Shown: one piece after another, positions 1 through 6,967 of the stretch
How the letters are laid out: each line of letters starts with the position of its first letter
Numbering within the stretch: position 1 is the first letter of the stretch
Assembly (NCBI GenBank): GCA_002345145.1
Contig: DDVC01000211.1
Location: forward strand, 1-30,391
DNA: 30,391 bases
Origin: Bacteroidetes bacterium UBA2322
GTDB lineage: Bacteria > Bacteroidota > Bacteroidia > Chitinophagales > UBA2359
Direction: 5' to 3'
The notes under the pieces: model-generated
What the model was told of the DNA's origin: nothing
The model's database searches: none
The model's input: only the letters and a program-made list of their open reading frames with translations
Position numbers and translations under genes: made by a program

Positions 1-9
1 TTTGTTTCA

Positions 10-41
10 CGCAAAGGCGCAAAGGCGCAAAGACGCAAAAA
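10..41. repeat. CGCAAAGR octamer tandem repeat, copy 1
   Basis: Four 8-bp units in a row: CGCAAAGG, CGCAAAGG, CGCAAAGA, CGCAAAAA. A similar three-unit copy lies at 131-154. Both are preceded by a TTTGTT-like leader and CA, so the repeated unit is larger than the octamers alone. I recall similar words as dispersed intergenic repeats in Bacteroidota and cyanobacteria, but that is memory and not shown here. Confidence 0.75.
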
Positions 42-57
42 GTGAAAAGTAAAAAAT

Positions 58-85
58 GTAGAGGCACACGGCCGTGTGTCTGTAC
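58..85. repeat. 28-bp near-palindrome, REP-like
   Basis: Two 14-bp arms centred on CACACGGCCGTGTG match at 12 of 14 positions, with no loop between them and a GTA...TAC boundary. The shape is that of a short palindromic intergenic element (REP/BIME-like) that would form a cruciform or an RNA hairpin. No T-run follows, so a terminator is unlikely. Confidence 0.6.
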
Positions 86-130
86 TGTGAAAAGTTATGA
101 GTTATCGACTACCTTTCCTATTTTGTTGCA

Positions 131-154
131 CGCAAAGGCGCAAAGACGCAAATT
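131..154. repeat. CGCAAAGR octamer tandem repeat, copy 2
   Basis: Three octamers (CGCAAAGG, CGCAAAGA, CGCAAATT), preceded by TTTTGTTGCA. This resembles the leader of the copy at 10-41 and supports a dispersed repeat family. Confidence 0.7.
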
Positions 155-360
155 AGTAACTATTTCTTAGTACTGACTACCATTTACCCAATAAGAACTC
201 ACCCCCAGCCCCTCGCCGTTGTTTTGTGTCCCCACAAACAACCCCCGATAAATCGGCAATTAACAGCCTCCTACAATACAACTTACTCGTGCCAATTTAC
301 CGTAAAGAGGGGAGCAAGACTTCGTATTGGCGTTTGTTGTTACTACCATTTACCAAAACT

Positions 361-395
361 AATCACTAATCACTAACCCCTAACCACTAATCACT
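361..395. repeat. Heptamer tandem array overlapping a stop codon
   Basis: Five 7-bp units in phase: AATCACT, AATCACT, AACCCCT, AACCACT, AATCACT. The last unit contains the TGA stop (391-393, minus strand) of the gene that begins at 825. Because the period is 7, the stop triplets in the units fall in successive frames on both strands. The same word family (AGTGGTT is the reverse complement of AACCACT) adjoins the hemB stop. Confidence 0.7.
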
Positions 396-825
396 CTTCC
401 ACCTGCTCTACCTTATAAACAAAATAATCGGTTTCACCCTGCCAAGGGAAAGTGTGGTAGCGTTGTTTATAGTATAGGGCAACTTTTTTACCCTCGTTAT
501 TTTGGAGTTGGTAATAAACCGTTTCGTTGGCGGCGGTAAAATTCCACACATTATCTTCGGTTAAATTGGCAACACCGCCCAAGCCCATACCGGCAAGGTT
601 AAGTTGCCCTTCGTAAGTTTTAAAAACCATCCCCTTTTTAGATATTTTAATCAAATAACCGGCGCGGCTGCCTTCGCTGTAAGTCATACCGGCAAAAATA
701 TAATAACCTACGGCAGCTATTAACGCCAATGCTGCCAAAATTATAAATAATTTGCGCAGGAAAAGTTTGGTCTTTTGTACGCCGCTTTGGAGAGAGGTTT
801 TTACATTATCGGTAAGTTCAGACAT
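391..825 (-). CDS. Conserved hypothetical single-pass membrane protein
   Basis: The protein has 144 residues. A charged N-terminus is followed by one hydrophobic helix (about residues 24-46, LFIILAALALIAAVGYY), then a soluble part of about 95 residues with SEGSRAGYLIKISKKG and a C-terminal PWQGETDYFVYKVE segment. I recall a family of short Bacteroidota proteins with the same SEG-RAG-KxSxKG and PWQGET words, sometimes mislabelled 6-phosphogluconate dehydrogenase. There is no Rossmann motif here and such a label would be wrong. It is probably anchored in the inner membrane with the C-terminal part outside the cytoplasm. It is divergent from the ABC-F gene and alone on its strand. Function unknown. 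Its stop codon lies inside a heptamer repeat array. Confidence 0.8.
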   Translation of the reverse strand: MSELTDNVKTSLQSGVQKTKLFLRKLFIILAALALIAAVGYYIFAGMTYSEGSRAGYLIKISKKGMVFKTYEGQLNLAGMGLGGVANLTEDNVWNFTAANETVYYQLQNNEGKKVALYYKQRYHTFPWQGETDYFVYKVEQVEE

Positions 826-1006
826 AATTGGTGATTTTAAGAATGTTTAGCAAATCAGATTTGGGTAATCGGAGGAACAGTTCGTTCCGAAGGCAAATGT
901 AAACCAATTATTGCTATGTATGGCATAGCCCGATTAAAAAACTTTGTGCCGAAAGTATTACACAAGGTAGCAACAAAATACCCGATGCCCGATGCTAAAA
1001 AAATGC

Positions 1007-1014
1007 TACCTTTG
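1007..1014 (+). promoter_or_regulatory. Candidate Bacteroidota -7 element for the ABC-F/tatC unit
   Basis: TACCTTTG matches the Bacteroidota -7 consensus TAnnTTTG exactly. Transcription would start near 1020, giving a leader of about 55 nt before the ATG at 1075. I see no TTTG at the expected -33 distance. A tandem CCCGATG pair (981-994) occupies that position instead. Confidence 0.5.
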
Positions 1015-1074
1015 CAGCGCAAAAAATGGGGGCAATTATTTTATTCATCGGCAATCAGCTAAACTCTTTTTTCC

Positions 1075-2694
1075 ATGATTTCGGTAAACGACTTATCGTT
1101 GCGTTTTGGTAAGCGCATATTATTTGAAGATGTAAACCTTAAATTTACCCACGGCAACTGTTACGGCATTATAGGCGCTAACGGAGCGGGCAAGTCCACC
1201 TTTTTAAAAATTATGGCGGGCGATATTGACCCCACAACCGGTAAAACCGAAATAAGCCCGGGCGAGCGCATGGCGGTTCTTAGGCAAAATCACTTTGAGT
1301 ACGATGAGTATCCGGTATTAGAAACCGTAATTATGGGGCATAAACAACTGTATGAGGTAATTAAAGAAAAAGATGCCCTCTACGCCAAAGAAGATTTTAC
1401 CGAAGCAGACGGACACCGTGCCGGCGACTTGGAAGCCCTATTTGCCGAAATGAACGGCTGGGATGCCGAAAGTGATGCCGCTTACCTGCTTAGCCATGTA
1501 GGGATAAAAGAAGACTACCACTATAAACTGATGAAAGAACTGACCAATAACCAAAAAGTGCGCGTACTGCTGGCGCAAGCCTTGTTTGGTAATCCCGATA
1601 TTTTAATACTTGATGAGCCTACCAATGACCTTGACCTTGAAACCGCCCTATGGTTAGAAGACTTTTTAGCCGATTTTAAAAATACCGTTATTGTAGTATC
1701 GCACGACCGCCACTTTTTAGACATGGTTTGTACGCATGTGTGCGACATTGATTTTGGTAAAATTCAGCTCTTTACCGGCAACTATACTTTTTGGTACGAA
1801 ATGAGCCAATTGTTGCAACGGCAGCAATCACAAAAACAGAAAAAAGACGAACAAAAACGCGCCGAACTCATGGAGTTTATTCAGCGTTTTAGCGCCAACG
1901 CCTCAAAATCGCGCCAAGCCACCAGCCGAAAAAAGGCGCTTGAAAAACTCAATATTGACGAACTTAAACCCTCTAACCGCCGCTATCCTGCCATTATTTT
2001 TAAACAAAACCGCGAAGCCGGTAAGCAGATATTGGAGGTTGAAAAATTGAGTTATACCACGCCCGAAGGCGAAACCTTGTTCCGCAACATCAGTTTTGAG
2101 ATGAACCACAATGATAAAATTACCATCATATCCCGAAACAGCCGCGCTTGCACTACTTTTTACCAAATACTCTCAGACGAACTCAAACCCACCGAAGGCA
2201 GCTATAAATGGGGGCAAACCATAACCCCTGCCTACTTGCCAAACGAAAACCACGAGTATTTTGCCAATTCTGACCTGAATTTGGTGGACTGGCTCCGTCA
2301 ATACTCTACCGAAAAAGACGAAACTTTTATTCGCGGCTTTCTGGGGCGCATGTTGTTTAGTGGCGAAGAAACCCAAAAAAGCGTTTCCGTGCTTTCGGGT
2401 GGTGAAAAGGTGCGGTGTATGCTCTCGCGCGCTATGCTCCAACAAGGCAACGTTCTCCTGCTCGACGAACCTACCAACCACCTCGACCTTGAAGCCATTA
2501 CTGCCTTTAACAGCGGGCTTAAAGACTTTGCCGGTATGGTACTCTTTACCTCGCGCGACCACGCCTTTACCCAAACCCTTGCCAACCGCGTAATTGAACT
2601 TACGCCAAAAGGCATTATAGACAAACTGATGGAATTTGATGACTACATTACCCACCCCGATATTAAAGCCCTTAGAGAAGAAATGTATGCATAA
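1075..2694 (+). CDS. ykpA: ABC-F family ATPase (YkpA/YbiT type)
   Basis: This soluble protein of 539 residues has two ABC domains and no membrane segment. ABC-F proteins of this kind act on ribosomes in translation. The sequence runs colinear with what I recall of Bacillus YkpA (about 540 residues), including the linker words RFSANASKSRQATSRKK and LNLVDWLRQYS. Domain 1 has Walker A G34-ANGAGKST, Walker B followed by DEPTNDLD, and the H-switch S209-H210-D211. Domain 2 has an intact signature L440-SGGE and Walker B with DEPTNHLD. Unusually, the domain 2 Walker A is degenerate (Cys359 where Lys is expected), the domain 1 signature reads L156-TNNQ, and the domain 2 H-switch reads S493-R494-D. All three belong to the same composite ATP site. 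The gene is followed 42 nt later by tatC, probably in one transcript. Confidence 0.93.
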   Translation: MISVNDLSLRFGKRILFEDVNLKFTHGNCYGIIGANGAGKSTFLKIMAGDIDPTTGKTEISPGERMAVLRQNHFEYDEYPVLETVIMGHKQLYEVIKEKDALYAKEDFTEADGHRAGDLEALFAEMNGWDAESDAAYLLSHVGIKEDYHYKLMKELTNNQKVRVLLAQALFGNPDILILDEPTNDLDLETALWLEDFLADFKNTVIVVSHDRHFLDMVCTHVCDIDFGKIQLFTGNYTFWYEMSQLLQRQQSQKQKKDEQKRAELMEFIQRFSANASKSRQATSRKKALEKLNIDELKPSNRRYPAIIFKQNREAGKQILEVEKLSYTTPEGETLFRNISFEMNHNDKITIISRNSRACTTFYQILSDELKPTEGSYKWGQTITPAYLPNENHEYFANSDLNLVDWLRQYSTEKDETFIRGFLGRMLFSGEETQKSVSVLSGGEKVRCMLSRAMLQQGNVLLLDEPTNHLDLEAITAFNSGLKDFAGMVLFTSRDHAFTQTLANRVIELTPKGIIDKLMEFDDYITHPDIKALREEMYA

Positions 2695-2736
2695 CAACGG
2701 CGCGCTTGCCCGCATTTACCCGATTTAGCATCTGTT

Positions 2737-3618
2737 ATGGCAATTTCACAGAAATCCAAAGACGACCTTTCTTTTATAGAACACCTCGAAGAGCTGCGCT
2801 GGCACCTTATGCGCTCCGTAGCAGCTATTGGGTTGGTGAGTGTGGTGGTATTTTTGCTGCCGGGTGTTTTATTTGATAAGGTTATTTTTGGACCCAAAAC
2901 CGAGGGCTTTTTTACCTACACCCTGTTTTGCCGTTTATCGGAAATGCTGGGTTTAGGCAATAGTTTGTGCCTCAAAGCGCCCGTTTTTGAAGTGATAAAC
3001 TTAGAAATGGCGGGGCAGTTTTTGGCACATATTAAAATATCATTCATTGCCGGTTTGGTAGTAACGTTTCCGTACATTTTTTGGGAAATATGGCGGTTTG
3101 TGCGACCGGGCTTATACCAGTCCGAAATAAATGCCATGCGAGGTGTAGTAGCCATCGGGTCTGTTTTGTTTTTACTTGGCGTATTGTTTGGGTATTACAT
3201 CATCACCCCGTTTTCTATCAGTTTTTTGGTAGCTTATTCAGTTAGCAGCGCGGTGGGCAATAATATAGCCTTTGCCTCTTATGTAGATACCATTGTAGCC
3301 ATAGTTTTAGCATCGGGCATTATGTTTGAGTTGCCGTTGGTGGTGTTTTTCCTCAGCAAAATGGGATTAATTACCCCGCAGGATATGCGCGCCTACCGCC
3401 GACATGCTTTTGTGGTTATTTTAGTAGTGGCGGCTGTAATTACCCCGCCCGATGTGTTTTCGCAGATATTGGTTACCATTCCGGTTTACCTGCTTTATGA
3501 GCTTAGCATTGGCGTTTCTGCCCGCGTAGCCCGCCGTTTGGCACAAGAAGAAGCCGAAATTGAAAAACGCCTTAGCAAAGTAGTCCCACAAAAACAAACC
3601 AACGAGCCACAACCTTAG
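2737..3618 (+). CDS. tatC: Twin-arginine translocase subunit TatC
   Basis: The protein has 293 residues and six predicted membrane helices. TatC is the signal-peptide receptor of the Tat system, which moves folded proteins across the inner membrane. The N-terminal cytoplasmic segment has the family word SFIEHLEELRWHLMRS (Glu18-Glu19-Leu-Arg). The first cytoplasmic loop has FPYIFWEIWRFVRPGLYQSE with the conserved Glu and Pro, and late in the protein comes AAVITPPDVFSQ. A longer first periplasmic loop (about residues 48-95) fits Bacteroidota TatC. The C-terminal tail is charged (EEAEIEKRLSK), longer than in E. coli (258 residues). No tatA/tatE gene is in the window. The start ATG is the only good one and follows the ABC-F stop by 42 nt. 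Confidence 0.95.
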   Translation: MAISQKSKDDLSFIEHLEELRWHLMRSVAAIGLVSVVVFLLPGVLFDKVIFGPKTEGFFTYTLFCRLSEMLGLGNSLCLKAPVFEVINLEMAGQFLAHIKISFIAGLVVTFPYIFWEIWRFVRPGLYQSEINAMRGVVAIGSVLFLLGVLFGYYIITPFSISFLVAYSVSSAVGNNIAFASYVDTIVAIVLASGIMFELPLVVFFLSKMGLITPQDMRAYRRHAFVVILVVAAVITPPDVFSQILVTIPVYLLYELSIGVSARVARRLAQEEAEIEKRLSKVVPQKQTNEPQP

Positions 3619-3799
3619 CAAAGCAATAGGGTAGGGGTTAGTTACCTCATAAAACTATAGTATATTGCTTGCGATGTAAATTTAATATTATTTGCATTTT
3701 GGTTTTGCGCAAATCAAAGCCTTTGCAATAAAAATGAACTTTTAAAGATTAAACAAGAAAATGAAATAATAAAACAAAACGTTAATGCTATGAAAAATC

Positions 3800-4936
3800 T
3801 CACCCCACCCTCAACGCTTTTTTAAGGGCTGCCAGTGCAAGGTCTATTTCGGCAAGGGTAGTAAATCGGGAAAAGGAAAACCTGATATTTACGCTATCGG
3901 GGTGAACCTGTAAGGCTTCCAATACATGCGACCCTACATCTACCCCCGAACTACAAGCGCTGCCGCCCGATGCGCAAATGCCCTCAATATCTAAATTTAA
4001 GAGCAGCAAATCGGTAGCTAAGGGGGGGCTGAAACGCACATTTAAAATTTTATAGTGTGTATTTTGCGGGTTGGCATCACCGTTAATAACTGCATTAAAG
4101 GGTTCATGGGTAAGGCGTTCCAGCATGTACTGTTTCAGGGTTTTTATATGTGCGGCATCGGTGTGCATGTTTTGGTGCGCTAATTGGGTGGCAGCGCCTA
4201 AACCCACAATGCCATACACGTTTTCGGTGCCGGCGCGCATATTGCGTTCTTGTGAGCCGCCGTGCAAAAACGGACTGATGCCGTTTTCTTGGTTTATATA
4301 CATAAAACCCACTCCTTTGGGACCGTGAAATTTATGTGCCGAGCCGCTTAAAAAGCTAATGGGCGTTTCATGCACATTGATTGGATAATAACCAAAGGTT
4401 TGAACCGTATCGGTATAAAACAGGGTGTTGTATTGTTTGCACAAATTAGCCACTTCTTGCAGGGGTAGCAGGTTGCCAATTTCGTTGTTGGCGTGCATAA
4501 GGGCAACCATGGTGGGCTGGGTGTTTAGTTGGCGAAGCAGTTGGGTTAGCGCATCTATGTTAATGTGTCCGCCGGGGAGTAAGGGTACATAATGCACTGC
4601 TGCCGCGCCATTTTTTGCTATGGTTTGCAGGGTGTGGAGCACACAGTGGTGTTCAATGGCTGAAGTAATAAAATGCTTTACCCCTAATTGGGCAACTGCA
4701 CCCCACAAAATGGTATTGGTAGCCTCAGTACCGCCGGAGGTAAAAAAAATTTCACCCACTGAGGCAGATAGGCACTGGGCTATAATTTTTCGGGTTTTTT
4801 CTATGGCTGCCCTGCTTTTTCTGCCCCATGCATGTATAGAAGACGGGTTGCCGTAGTAGGTGGTTAGGTAGGGCATCATGGCTTCCAGCACATAGGGGTG
4901 CAGGGAGGTGGTGGCGGCGTTATCCAGGTAAATCAT
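3800..4936 (-). CDS. Cysteine desulfurase, NifS/IscS class
   Basis: This PLP enzyme of 378 residues releases sulfur from cysteine as an enzyme-bound persulfide, for Fe-S clusters or thiolated tRNA. It begins with the class V aminotransferase word MIYLDNAATT. It has FTSGGTEATN for cofactor phosphate binding, SAIEHHCVL with the His that stacks on PLP, and SAHKFHGPKG with the Schiff-base Lys202. It also has GGSQERNMRAGTEN, and the active-site loop GGSACSSG with catalytic Cys328. The short Cys loop fits the NifS/IscS group rather than SufS. Its ATG overlaps the coaD stop as ATGA, so translation is probably coupled. No iscU, sufE or mnmA is adjacent, so the sulfur acceptor cannot be read from context. 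Confidence 0.94.
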   Translation of the reverse strand: MIYLDNAATTSLHPYVLEAMMPYLTTYYGNPSSIHAWGRKSRAAIEKTRKIIAQCLSASVGEIFFTSGGTEATNTILWGAVAQLGVKHFITSAIEHHCVLHTLQTIAKNGAAAVHYVPLLPGGHINIDALTQLLRQLNTQPTMVALMHANNEIGNLLPLQEVANLCKQYNTLFYTDTVQTFGYYPINVHETPISFLSGSAHKFHGPKGVGFMYINQENGISPFLHGGSQERNMRAGTENVYGIVGLGAATQLAHQNMHTDAAHIKTLKQYMLERLTHEPFNAVINGDANPQNTHYKILNVRFSPPLATDLLLLNLDIEGICASGGSACSSGVDVGSHVLEALQVHPDSVNIRFSFSRFTTLAEIDLALAALKKALRVG

Positions 4937-5406
4937 GATGGGGCAACATGGTTTAAAACCGGCTGGGGGACAAAACTGTGCGCATCGCCTTTGTAGGCTA
5001 TTATTTCGCGCACTATGGTGGAGCTGATGTGTGAAAACTGCGGCTGACTAACTAATAAAATGGTATCTATTTCGGGAGCAATTGCCTGATTTAACTGCGC
5101 TATGTTTCGTTCAAACTCAAAATCATGGGCAGAACGCACACCCCGTAGCAGGTATCGGGCATTAACCTCTCTGCAAAAAGTTACTGTTAAACCGGTGTAG
5201 GTTTGCACCTGTACTGAGGGGTGGTCTTTAAATGTTTCTTTAATAAAAGCAACCCTTTCATTGAGTGAAAAAAGGTATTTTTTTTGGGAGTTGGTGCCTA
5301 TAGCAACAATGATGGTATCAAAAAGCGGAATGGCGCGGGTAATAATATCTACATGCCCCAGTGTAATGGGGTCAAATGAACCCGGAAAAACGGCTATTTT
5401 GCTCAT
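4933..5406 (-). CDS. coaD: Phosphopantetheine adenylyltransferase
   Basis: The protein has 157 residues, close to the usual 159. CoaD adenylates 4'-phosphopantetheine to dephospho-CoA, the penultimate step of coenzyme A synthesis, in the cytoplasm. The start at MSKIAVFPGSFDPITLGH is chosen because the family begins there. The reading frame stays open 44 codons further upstream, but that extension overlaps rsmD and does not look like CoaD. Motifs seen: the nucleotidyltransferase TLGH (T/HxGH), YLLRGVRSAHDFEFE, and ISSTIVREI, the ISSTxxR signature near the end. It lies 28 nt after rsmD and overlaps the cysteine desulfurase start by ATGA. Confidence 0.95.
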   Translation of the reverse strand: MSKIAVFPGSFDPITLGHVDIITRAIPLFDTIIVAIGTNSQKKYLFSLNERVAFIKETFKDHPSVQVQTYTGLTVTFCREVNARYLLRGVRSAHDFEFERNIAQLNQAIAPEIDTILLVSQPQFSHISSTIVREIIAYKGDAHSFVPQPVLNHVAPS

Positions 5407-5434
5407 GTCATGGAATGGTAGTGTTTGTAAACAA

Positions 5435-5968
5435 TCAGGAAACCCCAAAAATGCTGAAAATGGTAGTGCCATAACTTCGGCTGCGCAAAAATTGGGGGTG
5501 GTTGTTAAACTGGTGGTGCGGGTTATGTTCCAGCACAAACCAACCGCCGGGCAGAAGGAGGTTATGCTTAAATATAAGGTCGGGTAAATCGGGAATAGTG
5601 GTTAAAGGGTAGGGCGGACCGGCAAAAATGAAACTGAATTGTTGCTGACAAGTGGCAATAAATTTAAACACATCAGTTTTTACCACCTGAACAGGAAAAC
5701 CAAACTCAGTAGCAGTTTTAGCAATAAAGGCTGCGCTTTGGCGGTCGAGTTCTACGCAGGTAATGGCGGGGCAACCCCTTGATGCCAGTTCATAACTAAT
5801 GCTGCCGGTGCCGCCAAACAAGTCGAGGGCGGTTAAATCTTCAAAATCGAAGGTATTTTGCAAGATATTAAACAAACCTTCCTTTGCAATATCGGTAGTG
5901 GGGCGAGCCGGTATTTTTTGGGGTGGAAAAAAACGGTGTCCGCTGTGCGTACCGCCAATAATGCGCAT
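5435..5968 (-). CDS. rsmD: 16S rRNA (guanine966-N2)-methyltransferase RsmD
   Basis: The protein has 177 residues. RsmD methylates N2 of G966 in 16S rRNA using S-adenosylmethionine. The start at MRIIGGTHSGHRF is the family start; a further 18 codons are open upstream but would overlap the DUF3822 gene. Motifs: RPTTDIAKEGLFNIL, the SAM-binding LDLFGGTGSISYE (usually LDLFAGTG), the acidic CVELD, and motif IV, which reads FIFAGPPYPL. The normal motif IV in this family is DPPY or DPPF, so Gly117 replaces the Asp expected to contact the target amino group. A single A-to-G change (GAT to GGT) explains it. Activity is therefore uncertain although the rest of the protein is intact. The gene sits between DUF3822 and coaD. 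Confidence 0.92.
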   Translation of the reverse strand: MRIIGGTHSGHRFFPPQKIPARPTTDIAKEGLFNILQNTFDFEDLTALDLFGGTGSISYELASRGCPAITCVELDRQSAAFIAKTATEFGFPVQVVKTDVFKFIATCQQQFSFIFAGPPYPLTTIPDLPDLIFKHNLLLPGGWFVLEHNPHHQFNNHPQFLRSRSYGTTIFSIFGVS

Positions 5969-6009
5969 AAGGTAGCCTGTTGGTTGATAATAAAGAATGG
6001 GGGGCGGTT

Positions 6010-6867
6010 TTACCTCATACAAAAGAGGTTAAAATGCTGGTGGGCAGAGATTACAGAAAGTTCCGGACAGTAATTAAGATGGGCAGGACGGTTGCCAAGG
6101 CTCAGTTTGGGCAGGTATTGGCTGCAAAGTTGGTAAAGAGGTTGTTCTGATGTGGTGTCTCCCCAAATAATAATGGGGTCATGGCTAATGGAGATACCTG
6201 TATGTTTAGCGGTGTTGAGCAAGTGGTACAACAATTCATCGGGGTTATATACCGAAACCGTATTGCAAAAAAGGAGTTTATCGCCGTTCAGACACACAAT
6301 ATCGGCATGTGATTTTTGCACATATACGTACATGCCTTTGCCCTCGTTAGGGGGCGGCAACGCAGGCAACAAGTAGCTAATGGCGTGCTGAAGGGTGAAA
6401 TTGTCAAAGATTCGGGTAAAAGTGTCGGCAAGTTGTAAATCAACGGCATAAATAGCAAAGCAGTTATATCCTGTTACAAAATTTGCCATTATCTTGCTGT
6501 TGTTGTCTTGCTTGTAGTTAAAATTGTAATAGTCTTCGGCGCTGCTCAACTCAAAGTATTTGTGGGGTACTAAGGTGTAGGGGGTAGAACTAAGCGCTAT
6601 CACAATATTGTGGTAAGTATTTTTGAACAACTCCTCTTGTTCTGCCAAATCATTAACCAATAGTTTGTAGGCAAAGTGGTTATCGGCATCTTTGAGCCGG
6701 TACGATTTCAGGTAAACAACGGTGTTATCTGCAACAGATGTAATGGCAAACGACAGCTCGTCATACCCTAAGTATATAGTTAATACATGGTTTTCGGTAT
6801 GCCGGAGGTCAAACAGGTTGTGTTTAACCTGCTGATTGATTTGTATATTATTGCTGTCGGTTAACAA
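6010..6867 (-). CDS. DUF3822 family protein
   Basis: This soluble protein of 285 residues has no signal peptide or membrane helix. I assign it to DUF3822 from its position directly upstream of rsmD, a pairing typical of Bacteroidota, and from words such as VLTIYLGYDELSFAIT near the start and a central TGYNCFAIYAVD. The fold may be ASKHA/actin-like, but that is not shown here. The start is a problem: no ATG exists between the upstream in-frame stop (6904-6906) and residue 127 or so. TTG at 6867 is the best choice, ATT at 6888 the alternative. There is no clear ribosome site. It ends 41 nt before rsmD. Function unknown; the conserved linkage suggests a link to ribosome maturation, which is inference. 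Confidence 0.78.
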   Translation of the reverse strand: MLTDSNNIQINQQVKHNLFDLRHTENHVLTIYLGYDELSFAITSVADNTVVYLKSYRLKDADNHFAYKLLVNDLAEQEELFKNTYHNIVIALSSTPYTLVPHKYFELSSAEDYYNFNYKQDNNSKIMANFVTGYNCFAIYAVDLQLADTFTRIFDNFTLQHAISYLLPALPPPNEGKGMYVYVQKSHADIVCLNGDKLLFCNTVSVYNPDELLYHLLNTAKHTGISISHDPIIIWGDTTSEQPLYQLCSQYLPKLSLGNRPAHLNYCPELSVISAHQHFNLFCMR

Positions 6868-6967
6868 GGGCGTATGTTTAAAAGTAATGAAAAAAGGAGG
6901 GCATTATGGTATCAATGCCCAAATATTGCCGAGTAGAAAGAGAGAACAGAAATTGAACACTCAAAAG

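Larger units (their letters stand above)
1..390. other. Repeat-rich intergenic mosaic, no gene seen
   Basis: I see no convincing coding region here. The stretch is a patchwork of short repeats: CGCAAAGR octamers (10-41 and 131-154), a 28-bp near-palindrome (58-85), two AGTTATG-type heptamers (93-106), a 13-bp exact repeat ACTACCATTTACC (176-188 and 342-354) and a heptamer array at the right end (361-395). An imperfect inverted repeat with arms around TTGTTTTGTG and CACAAACAA lies near 220-242, beside a C-rich stretch. Its reverse complement, ACCATTTACC, also recurs as GGTAAATGGT at 30378-30387, so these words are probably dispersed in the genome. This is inference from only two or three copies. 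Confidence 0.6.

Noticed and set aside
391..825. 6-phosphogluconate dehydrogenase label for the small membrane protein
   Set aside because: At 144 residues with a membrane helix and no Rossmann or substrate motifs it cannot be this enzyme.
2173..2715. 180-codon minus-strand frame opposite the ABC-F gene
   Set aside because: It lies wholly against a well-conserved gene and reads as an antisense shadow.
3612..3675. Inverted words AAGCAAT/ATTGCTT after tatC as a terminator
   Set aside because: The loop would exceed 35 nt and no T-run follows; chance is likely.
5407..5538. 44-codon N-terminal extension of CoaD
   Set aside because: The family begins at MSKIAVFPGSFDP, and the extension overlaps the end of rsmD.
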